This document shows positions 47,556-56,220 of a stretch of DNA of 64,000 bases, one piece after another; the stretch's first letter is position 1; every line of letters starts with the position of its first letter. This stretch comes from CAWCUZ01 sp963798795. Lineage in GTDB: Bacteria; Acidobacteriota; Vicinamibacteria; Vicinamibacterales; SCN-69-37. The notes beneath the pieces were generated by a model that saw nothing but the letters and a program-made list of their open reading frames with translations, was not told where the DNA came from and made no database searches. The translations under genes were made by a program, and so were the position numbers. The stretch lies in assembly GCA_963798795.1 (NCBI GenBank), contig CAWCUZ010000001.1, forward strand, positions 2,480,001-2,544,000, read 5' to 3'.

Positions 47556-50027
47556 TCACGCCAGTCTGGACGCGCCGAACCGGTCCGCGCCGGCCGGCGT
47601 CATGCGGACGATCCGCCTCGCCTGCGGCCACACGGCCAGAAGCGACGCGGCCACCATGACCAAAGCTGCCAAGCCATAGGGGGCAGGCGAGGCCGCCGTG
47701 GTCTGCTCGAGCACGTACGGCGCCGCGGCCATTGCCGCCCTCGCGCACCCCAGGCCCGCCACGATCCCGACGGCCGTCGCGCCCATCGTCCGGCCCAGCG
47801 CCAGCCGGTACAGCCGCATGGCGGACGCGCCGAGCGCCAGGTGCACCGCGAGGTCGTGGACCCGGCGGCTCGTCTCCAGCCGGCTGACCGCGTAGGTCCC
47901 CACCACGGCGAACAGCACGGCCACCGCCGCAAGCCAGCCGAAAACGATCGCCAGGAAGCGCGGCCGGTCGACGAACGGCGCAAGCTCTGCGGCGACCGCG
48001 GCAGCGGCCACCCGGTTGGGCGGGAACCGCTCGTCCAGCCTCGCGCCGAGGAGCGAGAGATCCGGGACGGCGCCCGGTTCCATCCGGACGATCGCCAGGA
48101 GCGTGCTCTGCGCCTGCTCGCCCGCGCCTCCGACCATCGGCACGAACAAGGCGGGAAGTGCAGCGACGCCCGGGTGTGGCCGGATGTCGTCCACGACCCC
48201 GACCACCTCTCGCGTCCGCCCCGCTACCTCGACTGGCCTGCCCAGGATCGCCGAAGGCGGCACCTCGGGCCAGAGAATCCGGGCGCCGGTTTCGTTGAGG
48301 ATGACCGACGTCGCGCTATCCCGCAGATCGCTGTCCGTGAAATCGCGGCCGACCTTCACCGGCGTGTTCAGGACTCGAAACAGGTCGGTCCAGATGGCCC
48401 ACTCTCCCCCGACGACCCCCTGCGCTCTCCAGAACTCGCTCTCCCGCGATTCGACGAAGGGCGGGGGCCGGGCCACCGAGACGCCCTTCACGTGGGGGGC
48501 ACTGGACACGACCTCGACCACCGTCCTGATCCGCTCCCGCTGCCGCTTGGGGCTCGATGCCAGAGACGTGGACCAGTCGTGGCCGACCGAGAGGACATAC
48601 AAGTCCGCCACGTTGAACCCAGGTGGTCTGACGAGGAACCGCACGAGGGGCGGCACGGTGATCACCGCGCCGACGACGAGCAGTGTCCCGACGGCGGCCT
48701 GCAGCGCCACGCCTCCCCCACCCGCGCCGGCGGATCGGCGTCGCGCCGTCCTGGAATCGCCTCGCAGGACGTCGATCAGATCGCGTCGCATCAGCACCCG
48801 GCCCGGCGCGACGCTCGCGGCCAGCGCCATCGCCGCCGTCGCCGCCACCGCGATGGCCAGCACCCGGCGGTCCCAGATCTCGACCGCCACACCGCGCAAG
48901 TCGGGCGGCACGACCGTCGTGATCCACGCCTGTCCCCAGACGCACAGGAGGACCGCGGCGAGTACACCGAGCGCCACGAGGGTCCCGGCCTCCAGCAGCG
49001 CGACCCGCGCAAGACGCCCGCCGGGCGCGCCCAGCGCGAGGCGGACGGCCGCGTCGATCTCACGCGCCCGGCCTCGAATCACCAGCAGCATCGACAGATT
49101 CACCGCGGCCGCCGCCAGGAGCACCCACACCGCCCTGGTCAGCACCCACAAGTACGGCCCGACCATCAACGTCAGGCCCGACCGCAGCGGCTCTACGAAG
49201 ACGTGCAACGATCCGGCCGCCGCCATTCGGCGCAGCGCCGAGTTGCGCCAGTCCCGGTTCCGCAGCAGGGCGTCGATCTCACGCTCGGCGGCCTCCACGG
49301 TCACCCCCGGCCGCAGGCGTGCGACAGGGGCTACACTGCCGCGCCTCCATGCCCGATCAGGCTCATCGGCGGCCATGACGATGCCGTCCAGACGCTCGCG
49401 GAAGCGCGAGGACGGCAGCAGGAAGTCGCCGGGCAGCACGCCGACGACACGGTACCGCCGGCTTCCCGCCATCCACACTGCCGACAGGACGTGCTCGTCC
49501 TTCCCAAACCGGGAGGCCCAGGCGGCGTGCGTCAGCAGGACGGAGTGCTCTTCCGTAACCGCATCGGTCACGGCGAACGGGCGGCCGAGCACGGGCGCGG
49601 CTTGGAGGACGTCCAGGAGATTCGCTGTCACCGTGGCCAGCACCAGCGGAGTCTCTCCAGGCGCCGGGCGAACGAGTTCGTTCAAACCCGCTTCCCACGC
49701 GACACCCCGCAGTGACGCGGCCTCCCGCTGGAGCGTTCGGGAGATTTCCTCCGGCAACACCAGCGGGCTCACGCCTCCATCCGGGAGCCTGGCGAACGCC
49801 TGGTGGATCTGGACCAGCCTGTCCGCGTGGCCGTAGGGCAGCGGCAGGAACAGCAGGCGGTTGACGACGGAGAACACGACCAGGTTGACGGTGACGCCAA
49901 GGCCGCAGGTCAGGACCGCGATCGCCGTGAAGCCCTTGGCGCGCATCAGGGCGCGCCACGCGCTCCTAGCGTCGTCGCGCCACGCGCGCAGAAAGGCGAA
50001 TCTCACACTCACTTGCAGACGGGGCAC
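47556..50027 (-). CDS. FtsX/MacB-type orphan permease (ADOP-like)
   Basis: 823-residue integral membrane protein with two permease repeats: a first helix FTAIAVLTCGLGVTVNLVVF, MacB-type periplasmic core, then helices around WVLLAAAAVNLSMLLVIRGR with REIDAAVRLALGAPGGRLAR. The second half has VGTLLVVGAVITVPPLVRFL, and VAVLFAVVGTYAVSRLETSR with VHDLAVHLALGASAMRLYRL. It lacks the helical N-terminal extension of the 29308-31989 permease and ends without the PLxALR tail, so it is a divergent member. The start overlaps the small gene upstream by 19 bases, and there is no ATPase or PadR beside it. It is the last gene of a tight operon headed by small secreted proteins, which suggests it handles one of them or a related molecule. 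Confidence 0.85.
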   Translation of the reverse strand: MPRLQVSVRFAFLRAWRDDARSAWRALMRAKGFTAIAVLTCGLGVTVNLVVFSVVNRLLFLPLPYGHADRLVQIHQAFARLPDGGVSPLVLPEEISRTLQREAASLRGVAWEAGLNELVRPAPGETPLVLATVTANLLDVLQAAPVLGRPFAVTDAVTEEHSVLLTHAAWASRFGKDEHVLSAVWMAGSRRYRVVGVLPGDFLLPSSRFRERLDGIVMAADEPDRAWRRGSVAPVARLRPGVTVEAAEREIDALLRNRDWRNSALRRMAAAGSLHVFVEPLRSGLTLMVGPYLWVLTRAVWVLLAAAAVNLSMLLVIRGRAREIDAAVRLALGAPGGRLARVALLEAGTLVALGVLAAVLLCVWGQAWITTVVPPDLRGVAVEIWDRRVLAIAVAATAAMALAASVAPGRVLMRRDLIDVLRGDSRTARRRSAGAGGGGVALQAAVGTLLVVGAVITVPPLVRFLVRPPGFNVADLYVLSVGHDWSTSLASSPKRQRERIRTVVEVVSSAPHVKGVSVARPPPFVESRESEFWRAQGVVGGEWAIWTDLFRVLNTPVKVGRDFTDSDLRDSATSVILNETGARILWPEVPPSAILGRPVEVAGRTREVVGVVDDIRPHPGVAALPALFVPMVGGAGEQAQSTLLAIVRMEPGAVPDLSLLGARLDERFPPNRVAAAAVAAELAPFVDRPRFLAIVFGWLAAVAVLFAVVGTYAVSRLETSRRVHDLAVHLALGASAMRLYRLALGRTMGATAVGIVAGLGCARAAMAAAPYVLEQTTAASPAPYGLAALVMVAASLLAVWPQARRIVRMTPAGADRFGASRLA

Positions 50028-50350
50028 CCTGGCGGCACCTGATACCTCTTGATGCCAGAGCCTGGCACGTTGAGTGTCATCGCGGGGGCTCGCATGGAGG
50101 CGCGATACCGATAGTCGCCGGGCGGCAAGCCGATAATCACAAACTGCCGCACGTCCGGGGCACTCGTCCCTTCGTCCTCCAACCGAAAAGCTGTCACCTC
50201 GATCTCGCAGTCGCTGCCGCGGATGCCCTCGATGAATCCGATCGGTCGTCCTGGGTTCGGCGAGAGCGCAATCACCGACCTGTCGGCTGTCACGCGATCG
50301 AGCCTGATCGTGAGTATTCCCCGGCTCGGAGCAATCCTACACGATGGCAC
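50009..50350 (-). CDS. Small hypothetical beta-rich protein
   Basis: 113 residues from GTG 50350, overlapping the upstream gene by 14 bases and the permease by 19, so it is embedded in the operon. Sequence such as ILTIRLDRVTADRSVIALSP and FVIIGLPPGDYRYRASMRAP suggests a beta-sandwich like carboxypeptidase-regulatory or Ig-like domains. It ends PPGCPVCK with a CPxC motif. No signal peptide is obvious in this frame, so the true protein might join the upstream gene through a frameshift: that gene's end plus this one would make a secreted protein with a C-terminal sandwich domain. I do not recognise the family. Confidence 0.5.
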   Translation of the reverse strand: MPSCRIAPSRGILTIRLDRVTADRSVIALSPNPGRPIGFIEGIRGSDCEIEVTAFRLEDEGTSAPDVRQFVIIGLPPGDYRYRASMRAPAMTLNVPGSGIKRYQVPPGCPVCK

Positions 50351-50816
50351 ATGGTCTGGGGCCCACGCGAGTCACCCGCACCGGGTCCAACCCGCGCGCC
50401 TTCATCTCGTCCACGGAGCGCGATTGCCCCATTTTGAGCTTGAGGAGGGCGAAATCGCGCGGCTGGAGCAGCAACCGGTCCATCTCGTTCGTCCAGTCCA
50501 GGAACCGATTTGGCGCGCCCGGCGCGGGGACCAGCTCGACGACGCGAACCTGCACCACGCCGTCCGCCGGCCAGGCGTAGTAGCCGAAGCCGGAGATGAT
50601 CTTCCCATCCGCAGCCACCGCTCCAGGCGGTCGCAGCGGCATCCTGAACGGACAGCAGAGTGCAGGCTCGTATTCGGCCTTCCGGGGAGCAAAGGCGCCC
50701 TGCCCATGGCCGTGCGCGTCGCGGATAACGACATAGCCGGCTGGCGAGACCGGGCGCTCCTGGAAGGCGCTGGTCCGCAGTGCGATCGCGAGGACTATGA
50801 CAACACGTTGCGGCAC
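50337..50816 (-). CDS. Hypothetical protein, possibly exported
   Basis: 159 residues from GTG 50816 with GGGAG seven bases upstream. The N-terminus PQRVVIVLAIALRTSAFQ looks like a signal peptide. Middle and end contain GYYAWPADGVVQVRVVELVP and MDRLLLQPRDFALLKLKMGQ. The final third is partly copied at 47415-47548. No family recognised. It sits between the Cys/Trp-rich small protein (63 bp upstream) and the permease, overlapping the next gene. Its codon use and GC look like those of the rest of the window, so recent transfer is not obvious. Confidence 0.55.
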   Translation of the reverse strand: MPQRVVIVLAIALRTSAFQERPVSPAGYVVIRDAHGHGQGAFAPRKAEYEPALCCPFRMPLRPPGAVAADGKIISGFGYYAWPADGVVQVRVVELVPAPGAPNRFLDWTNEMDRLLLQPRDFALLKLKMGQSRSVDEMKARGLDPVRVTRVGPRPCAIV

Positions 50817-50879
50817 GACGTACTCCCGCGGATCACGCCCGACCCCGACGCGCCGAAACGGCGCGCTCCGGCGGCGTCA

Positions 50880-51137
50880 TCAGCCAACCGGATTCCCGCA
50901 GTCGGCATTCCCTGCTATTACGTAACATCCGGTGCCGAGCGGTGGGCAGGATTCCTCCCAGACCCAGCACTGGGTATTGCACGGCGCTTCCCATGCCCAG
51001 TCGCCTTCGCACTCTGCCTGCCACTGGCACGTGCCATTGTGGTAGCAGTTGTACCAGTCGGCGCTGACCCCCACCGACCCGGCGAGTACGCATGCGCCGA
51101 AGACGAGCCCCTTGATCCGTTTGCTGATCCTAGTCAT
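50880..51137 (-). CDS. Small secreted Cys/Trp-rich protein
   Basis: 85 residues from ATG 51137, nine bases after GGGAGG. Signal peptide ISKRIKGLVFGACVLAGSVG, then a predicted mature part of about 60 residues with eight Cys outside the signal and six Trp (DWYNCYHNGTCQWQAECEGD, then WAWEAPCNTQCWVWEESCPP). The even Cys number suggests disulfides outside the cytoplasm. No homology recognised. It is the first gene of the small-protein/permease operon. It could be a structural, redox or toxin-like peptide, or a precursor peptide; no modification enzyme is encoded nearby, which argues against a modified natural product. Confidence 0.65.
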   Translation of the reverse strand: MTRISKRIKGLVFGACVLAGSVGVSADWYNCYHNGTCQWQAECEGDWAWEAPCNTQCWVWEESCPPLGTGCYVIAGNADCGNPVG

Positions 51138-51248
51138 GTTGCTTTGCCTCCCAGTCTTCCACACCACACCGCGGCGGGCGCCGCTCATGGCGAGCCTGCG
51201 TCCGGTCCCGAAAGGCCCTGGTGGTTGAAACCTCTACTCCGTATACGG

Positions 51249-51710
51249 TCACCGCCGACGATTTCCGACGTCGGGAAGAAGAAATCTGAAGGTCTTGCCC
51301 TTAGCTTCGATCGCCCCGCGACCTCGCCGTGAAGCGCGCAACCCGCGCCGCTCAAGGCGCCTCGTCAACAACTCCCAGACGGCGTTCATTCGGGTCCGCT
51401 GTTCGCCGACCGGGAGGTGCGCGATCCCCAGCGCCGCCGCCTGCTCGTCCCGCGGCGCCCCGGCCAAGCACCCGCCGGGTTGTGCCAAATACGCGAGGAC
51501 GGTATCCTCGATTGCCGTCTCCACGTCCGACGAGTCCGCCCACGGCTTCGCGCGGCGCACCCGCGGCCGGATGGCGGCCAGCAGCCGATCTGCGATCTCT
51601 TCGGCCGCTTCGACGTCCCCGGCCAGCACGCGCCCGTGCAGCAGATCGAAGGCGAGCCGCTCGTCGCGAAAACGTTCCAGCCGGTAGCCCATGGCCGTCA
51701 CCAGTTGCAC
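51249..51710 (-). CDS. Sigma-70 region-2-like small protein
   Basis: 153 residues; an alternative ATG start is at 51692. The first half (LAFDLLHGRVLAGDVEAAEE, RLLAAIRPRVRRA, DVETAIEDTVLAYLAQP) resembles region 2 of ECF-type sigma factors (the LL.R...GD.EA..EL...L.P.L...V.DAV.D..L.YL pattern). The second half does not resemble region 4 and ends in Arg-rich sequence. It is therefore either a truncated, decayed sigma factor or a different helical protein. It lies just upstream of the small-protein operon, same strand, so a regulatory link is conceivable. Low certainty of function. Confidence 0.45.
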   Translation of the reverse strand: MQLVTAMGYRLERFRDERLAFDLLHGRVLAGDVEAAEEIADRLLAAIRPRVRRAKPWADSSDVETAIEDTVLAYLAQPGGCLAGAPRDEQAAALGIAHLPVGEQRTRMNAVWELLTRRLERRGLRASRRGRGAIEAKGKTFRFLLPDVGNRRR

Positions 51711-51771
51711 CTACCGGTCCGGCTGGTTGACCGGCGTGTGCTAGCGAACGCCCCGCGGTAGATCGATGCTG

Positions 51772-52089
51772 TTAGACTAGCGCCCGCTGAGTGGCCGCCT
51801 CGCGGGTTGGGTTGGGTTGGGTTGGGTTGGGTTGGGTTGGGTTGGTCAGCGACGACAAGCGCAATGCCGGCCGTGCCCCGGGCGCGACGGCGAAGTGCGG
51901 GAAGCCCTCGCTCCAGCCGGTGGAATACCCGTCCTCATCGTTGTCACCGAAGACCGCCGCAACGGCGCTTTCCCCGGCAACGTCTATCACCGCGCGCCAG
52001 TCCGGCAGAGCCAGCAGAGCATCCAACGTCTCACGCACCCCATGCCGCTCCCCCTTTGATCGCGGAGAACAACGAGTGCCAAGGTTCAC
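51772..52089 (-). CDS. Hypothetical protein with pentanucleotide-encoded tail
   Basis: 105-codon frame with a plausible globular middle (RETLDALLALPDWRAVIDVA, GESAVAAVFGDNDEDGYSTG) and a tail of repeated NPTQP encoded by the GGGTT tract at 51804-51843. Because the tract unit is 5 bp, slippage changes the frame and length of the tail. No homology recognised and no good ribosome-binding site seen, so it may not be expressed. The rest of the 51711-52030 stretch holds nothing else I can name. Confidence 0.35.
   Translation of the reverse strand: MNLGTRCSPRSKGERHGVRETLDALLALPDWRAVIDVAGESAVAAVFGDNDEDGYSTGWSEGFPHFAVAPGARPALRLSSLTNPTQPNPTQPNPTREAATQRALV
51804..51843. repeat. (GGGTT)8 tandem repeat
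   Basis: Eight perfect copies of ggGTT with G-runs evenly spaced, able to form a G-quadruplex on the plus strand. It lies at the 3' end of the hypothetical frame 51772-52089. Perfect identity of all units implies recent slippage. Confidence 0.95.
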
Positions 52090-52701
52090 GTTCGGACTCC
52101 CCTATGACTAGCTCACGTCGGTGACGACGACATCCAGCAAGATCGGGTCCCTTGGTTAGCTCGGCGAGAATCGACGGCGAGCGGCATCTGCACGAGCGCG
52201 ACCGCTGGTTCCGAACGGCGACGCGCGCCACGACGATTCCGCACGACGCCGCCAGACTGGCGCAGACGGCCGGCAGCTCGCGCGCCGCCAGGTCGCGCAG
52301 GTGTCCTTCCACAGCGTCACAAAGATCGTGGCCGGCCCGGCAGAGGGCGATGCGCTCCGGACCACAGACGACGCAGCCCGCATCGAGCTGGAGCGGGACG
52401 CGTTCGCCGCGAAACCAGACATGACTGCCCTCCCGCCACGGTTCGTGTTTCGCCTGCTGCGTACCCGCTCCCGGGCGATCCACGCGGCCTGGCGTTCGAC
52501 GAACCGCAGGCCGCCCGCGATCGAGGCGCCGCGCGGGACGGTCAGGCGCAGCGTGTCGGCATCCACCACACGCAACACGTACCGCCGGGCCATCCGGTGA
52601 CGAGCGACCTGTACGTCGTACCGACGCCCACCCACCTCGAGCGCGCGGCCGACCGGCGGACCGGCCGATCCCAACGGGAGCCGAAGTTGCACGAGAAACA
52701 T
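52031..52701 (-). pseudogene. Decayed second copy of the YgjP-like metallopeptidase
   Basis: The N-terminal half is clearly homologous to 46641-47360: GSAGPPVGRALEVGGRRYDV, RYVLRVVDADTLRLTVPRGA and SIAGGLRFVERQAAWI. A shift near 52455 changes frame, then WFRGERVPLQLDAGCVVCGP and ELPAVCASLAASCGIVVARV continue. After VRNQRSR the WGACTPSG block is deleted and unrelated sequence follows (SILAELTKG) to a stop at 52031. The HExxH zinc site is gone, so it cannot be an active peptidase. Its upstream flank matches that of the intact copy (acattgtgc, then heptamers). Confidence 0.8.
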
Positions 52702-52707
52702 TGTGCC

Positions 52708-52812
52708 ATTCGCGAGTCGGGATTTGCGATCCTGGATTCGGGATTTGCGATCCTGGATTCGCGATCTTGGATTCGGGATTCGACACTTCTGCCTTCTGCC
52801 TTCTGCCTTCCG
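52708..52812. repeat. Heptamer array, fifteen units in one register
   Basis: Fifteen consecutive 7-mers: attcgcg, agtcggg, atttgcg, atcctgg, attcggg, atttgcg, atcctgg, attcgcg, atcttgg, attcggg, attcgac, acttctg, ccttctg, ccttctg, ccttccg. It sits between the decayed YgjP copy and the tetR gene, merging the ATTCGGG-type and CTTCTGC-type units found separately at 47380 and 21114. Confidence 0.9.
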
Positions 52813-52874
52813 TCAGGCCCATCGCGCAAGTATGCACTTGCTGACACCGGCCGCCTCGGACTAGGCTGGATCGT

Positions 52875-53460
52875 ATGGACGTTCGCGACGCGCTGCTCCA
52901 GGCGACGATCCGGCTCGTCGGCCAGGTCGGGTTCCATGGCGCGACCACGCGGCGGATTGCCGCGGAGGCCGGCGTCAACGAGGTCACCCTCTTCCGGCAC
53001 TTCCGGACCAAGGACGCGCTGCTGCGCGCCGCCCTGCAATGGTTCGCGGCGCACACGCCGCGGCCGCCGCTGCCCGAGACGCCCGTCGACCCGCATGCCG
53101 AACTCACCGAGTGGTGCCGCGGCCGGCACCGCGCGCTCTATCGCGTGCGCGACCTGATCCGTACTTCGATGGGCGAGTTCAAGGCGCACCCGGAGCGGTG
53201 CGTCCGCGCCATGAAGAGCTCCGAGTGGACCAGCGACCAGCTCTACCACTACCTGCTCCGCCTGCGTGAAGTCGGCCTGGCCTCCGGCGACTGGGATGCG
53301 CGTGCCGCCACGGCCCTGCTGATGGGTGCGCTCTTCGGCGATGCGATGGGACGCGACACGATGCCGGGCCAGTACCCGGCGGGGATGCGCGACGCGGTCG
53401 ATCAGTACGTGTCGCTGCTGCTGGCCGCCATCCGGGCGACGCGCCCGGTCCGGCGGTCCG
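52875..53460 (+). CDS. TetR family regulator, in frame with TolC-like protein
   Basis: Residues 1 to about 190 are a TetR regulator: helix-turn-helix FHGATTRRIAAEAGVNEVTL continuing FRHFRTKDALLRAALQWF, then an all-helical ligand domain ending VDQYVSLLLAAIRATRP. There is no stop before the downstream TolC-like gene: the frame runs straight into its signal peptide. It presumably regulates the efflux operon. Either the two are separate proteins with TolC starting at an internal GTG (53409), an indel has removed the stop, or this is a true fusion. The end coordinate is my estimate of the domain boundary. Confidence 0.8.
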
Positions 53461-55023
53461 GCCGCGCACGGGCGCACCGCGTCGCCACGCTCGCCTTCGT
53501 CAGCCTGTTCGTCGCGAGCGGCGCCGCGGCGCAGACCGGCGCCAGGCCGGCCTCGGCTCCGACGCCGGCGGCCCGGCCGCGGGTCGACCCGGCGCGCCAG
53601 AGCCAGGCGCCCGCGCAGGCGATGACCCTGACGCTGGCCGACGCGCTCCGGCTGGCCGATGAGCACGGCGAGTCGGTGGCCGTCGCCCGGGCCGGGGAGG
53701 CGCACGCCAGCGCCGACGTCAAGCGCGCCGGCAGCCAGTGGTATCCGCAGGTGAATTTCACGGGCGGCTACGACCGCACGCTGGCGTCCGAGTTCTCGGG
53801 CGCCTTCGAGTCGGCCGCCCCCTCGTGCCCGTCGCTGGCCGTCAATCCGGATCAGCCGCTCGAGGCGCGCGTGGCCGAGCTCGAGCGGGCGGCCAGCTGC
53901 GGGGCGCTCGGCGGCGGGCTCAATTTCGGCAACCTCCCGTTCGGCCAGCGCAACATCTACCGGCTGACGTTCACGTTTTCCCAGGCCGTGTGCGTCCGGC
54001 GGCCGGATCGAGGCACAGCGCGCGCAGGCGGCCTGGTCGCTGCGCTCGGCGGAGCTCGCCACGGCCACGACCCGCGCGCAACTGGCGCTGGAGGTGACCC
54101 AGGCCTTCTACGACGCGGCGTTGAGCGACCTGCTCGTCACGATCGCCGAGTCGACCTACCAGCAGGCCTCGACGCGCCTACGACCAGACGCGCCAGGCGT
54201 TCGAGGCCGGGCGGCAGCCGGAGTTCGAGCTGTTGCGGGCGCAGGTCGCGCGGGACAATCAGCGTCCGACGGTCATCCGCCGGCGCGCCGATCGCGACGT
54301 CGCCTACCTGCGGCTGCGCCAGTTGCTCGAGGTGCCCGCCGGCACGCCGCTGGCGCTCGACGTGCGAGCTCGACGGCGAGACGCTTCCGCCGCCGGCGCC
54401 CTTCGCGGACGATCTCGCGCGCATCGCCGCGGCGCCGGCCGCCGAGCCGAAGGCCGGCGAGGATCGCGCGCCGGTGCAGCAGGCCGAGTCGCTCGTGCAC
54501 GTGCGCGAGGCGGCGGTCGACGTCGCGCGCGCGGCGCGGCTCCCGAGCGTCAGCGTCAACTCGTCGTACGGCAAGGTCGGCTATCCGAGCGACGGCGTTT
54601 CCCGGCACCGGCGACTTCCGCACGAACTGGTCGCTGGGCGCGCAGGTGCAGGTGCCGCTCTTCACGGGCGGCCGGCTGCAGGCCGACGAGGCGGCCGCCC
54701 GCGCCGACCTGGACCAGGCGACGGCGCAGCTCAAGCAGGCGCGCGAGCTGGCCGACCTCGACGCCGCCACCGCGCTCCAGGACCTGGCGACCGCCGAGGC
54801 GCGTCTGGCAGGCAAGCGCCGGCACCGTGCAGCAGGCGCAGCGCGCCTACGAAATCGCCGAGCTGCGCAATCGCGAAGGGCTTTCGACGCAGCTCGAGCT
54901 GTCGGACTCGCGCCTGTCGCTGGAGGTGGCGCAGGCCAATCGCGCGCCAGGCCGCCCGCGACCTGCAAGTGGCGCGCGCGCGCGTCGCGCTGCTGCCCAA
55001 TCTGCCGCATCGCCAGTCGATGA
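53409..55023 (+). CDS. TolC-like outer-membrane efflux protein (five or more frameshifts)
   Basis: Outer-membrane factor for the RND pump downstream. It begins with signal peptide VATLAFVSLFVASGAAAQ, taken from an in-frame GTG at 53409 (no ATG is available). Coiled-coil repeats follow: DALRLADEHGESVAVARAGE, AYDQTRQAFEAGRQPEFELL, RAQVARDNQRP, ADEAAARADLDQATAQLKQA and REGLSTQLELSDSRLSLEVA, with a GGRIEAQRAQAAW helix and NWSLGAQVQVPLFTGGRLQA. One-base insertions lie near 53996, 54175, 54365, 54599, 54811 and 54948. At each the coding sequence resumes one base later with the pattern intact. The stop at 55021-55023 requires one more shift. Confidence 0.75.
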
Positions 55024-55046
55024 CCGCGCGTCACCAGGAGTCGATC

Positions 55047-56192
55047 ATGCGTCGATTCGGGTTCGTTCGTGTCGTGCTGTCCGCCGGCGCCGCGGCGCTC
55101 GTCCTGGCGGTCGCGGCGTGCGGCCAGAACGGCGAGCCGCGGCGACCGCCGGCGACGACGGCCGTGGTCCAGCTCGCGCCCGAGAACGTCGCCACCGCCC
55201 GCCAGGCCAGCTACGTCCGGGCCCGACCATCTCCGGCCAGCTCGACGCCGGCGCGCGAGGCCACGGTGCGCGCGCAGGTCGGCGGGTCGATCGTGAGCCT
55301 CGGCGTGGACCGCGGCGAGGCCGTGCAGCGGGGCGCGCGAGATCGCGCGGATCTCCGTCGCGCGATCTCGAGCACGGCGTTGAGCTCGGCGCAGGCCGCC
55401 GTCGCTTCGGCCGAGACCGCGCTCGCCGACAGCGAGGAGCGAGCAGCAGCGCACGGACGCGCTCGTCAAGGGCGGCGCGCTCGCGGCGCGCGACCTGGAA
55501 CAGGCCAAGAACGCCGTCTCGACCGCCGAGGCGCAGCTCGGCCGCGGCACAAGCGCGCGCGCAGCGCCGTGCGCGCAGCAGCTCGAGGACACCGTCAGTG
55601 ACGCGCGCCCTTCAGCGGCGTCGTGAGCGCGCGGCCGGCCAGCGTCGGCGACGTCGTCGCGCCGGGCACGGCGCATGGTCACCATCATCGACCCGTCGAG
55701 CATGCGCCTCGAGGCGTCGGTGCCGTCCGAGCAGCATCGCGCAGGTGCAGCCCGGCGCGACGGTGCAGTTCTCCGTCCGCGGGGTACCCGGAACAGACGT
55801 TCACCGGCACGGTCGAGCGCCTCAGCCCGGCGGCCGACCCGGTGACGCGGCAGGTGCCCGATGTTCGTGTCGGTGCCCAACACGCGGCGGCAAGCTGATC
55901 GCCGGCCTGTTCGCCGAAGGGCGCGTGCGGTCGGCGACCCACGCAGGGCCTGGTCGTGCCGCTCTCGGCCGTCGACGAAACAGGTCCCGATGCCGACCGT
56001 CACGCGCGATCCGGACGGCAAGGCCGAGCGGGTGTCGGTGCAGCTCGGCCTCCGCGAGCCCGAACGGAGCTCGTCGAGATCACGAGCGGCGTCGCCGTCG
56101 GCGACCGGCTCATCACCGGATCGGCCAGGAGCGTCGAGCCGGGCACGCCCGTGCATCTCACGGGAGAGCCGGGATCAGGCACCGAGCCCTAG
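55047..56192 (+). CDS. RND membrane-fusion protein, lipoprotein (many frameshifts)
   Basis: Periplasmic adaptor of the efflux pump. The ATG at 55047 gives MRRFGFVRVVLSAGAAALVL then AVAACGQ, a lipobox (Cys lipidation). Family pieces in order: GPTISGQLDAGA, REATVRAQVGGSIVSLGVDR, coiled coil SSAQAAVASAETALADSEE, GGALAARDLEQAKNAVSTAE, GVV-type lipoyl end RPASVGDVVAPGTA, IAQVQPGATVQFSVRG, TFTGTVERLSPAADPVTRQV, GKLIAGLFAEGRVR, VVPLSAVDE and ELVEITSGVAVGDRLITGSA. Frames change about every 30-100 bases. Stop at 56190. It is separated from the RND gene by 28 bp containing a heptamer array. Confidence 0.75.
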
Positions 56193-56213
56193 GCCCTGGG
56201 TTTTCGGCGTTCG
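56186..56213. repeat. Heptamer array, four units
   Basis: gccctag, gccctgg, gttttcg, gcgttcg in one register between the membrane-fusion stop and the RND start. Units resemble those at 29232-29294. Confidence 0.55.
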
Positions 56214-56220
56214 AAGAATC

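Noticed and set aside
47556..50027. Mobile element carrying the permease block
   Set aside because: There is no transposase, integrase or target-site duplication. Duplicated peptidase copies at the flanks show rearrangement but not a defined element.
50880..51137. Precursor of a ribosomally made modified peptide
   Set aside because: A Sec signal peptide is present and no modification enzyme or dedicated peptidase-transporter is adjacent; disulfide-rich secreted protein is simpler.
51249..51710. Complete ECF sigma factor controlling the small-protein operon
   Set aside because: Only a region-2-like half is visible and the rest lacks region 4, so it is kept as a low-confidence sigma-like frame.
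51804..51843. Telomere-like repeat marking a linear chromosome end
   Set aside because: It is only 40 bp and internal to a contig with genes on both sides; a simple slippage repeat explains it.
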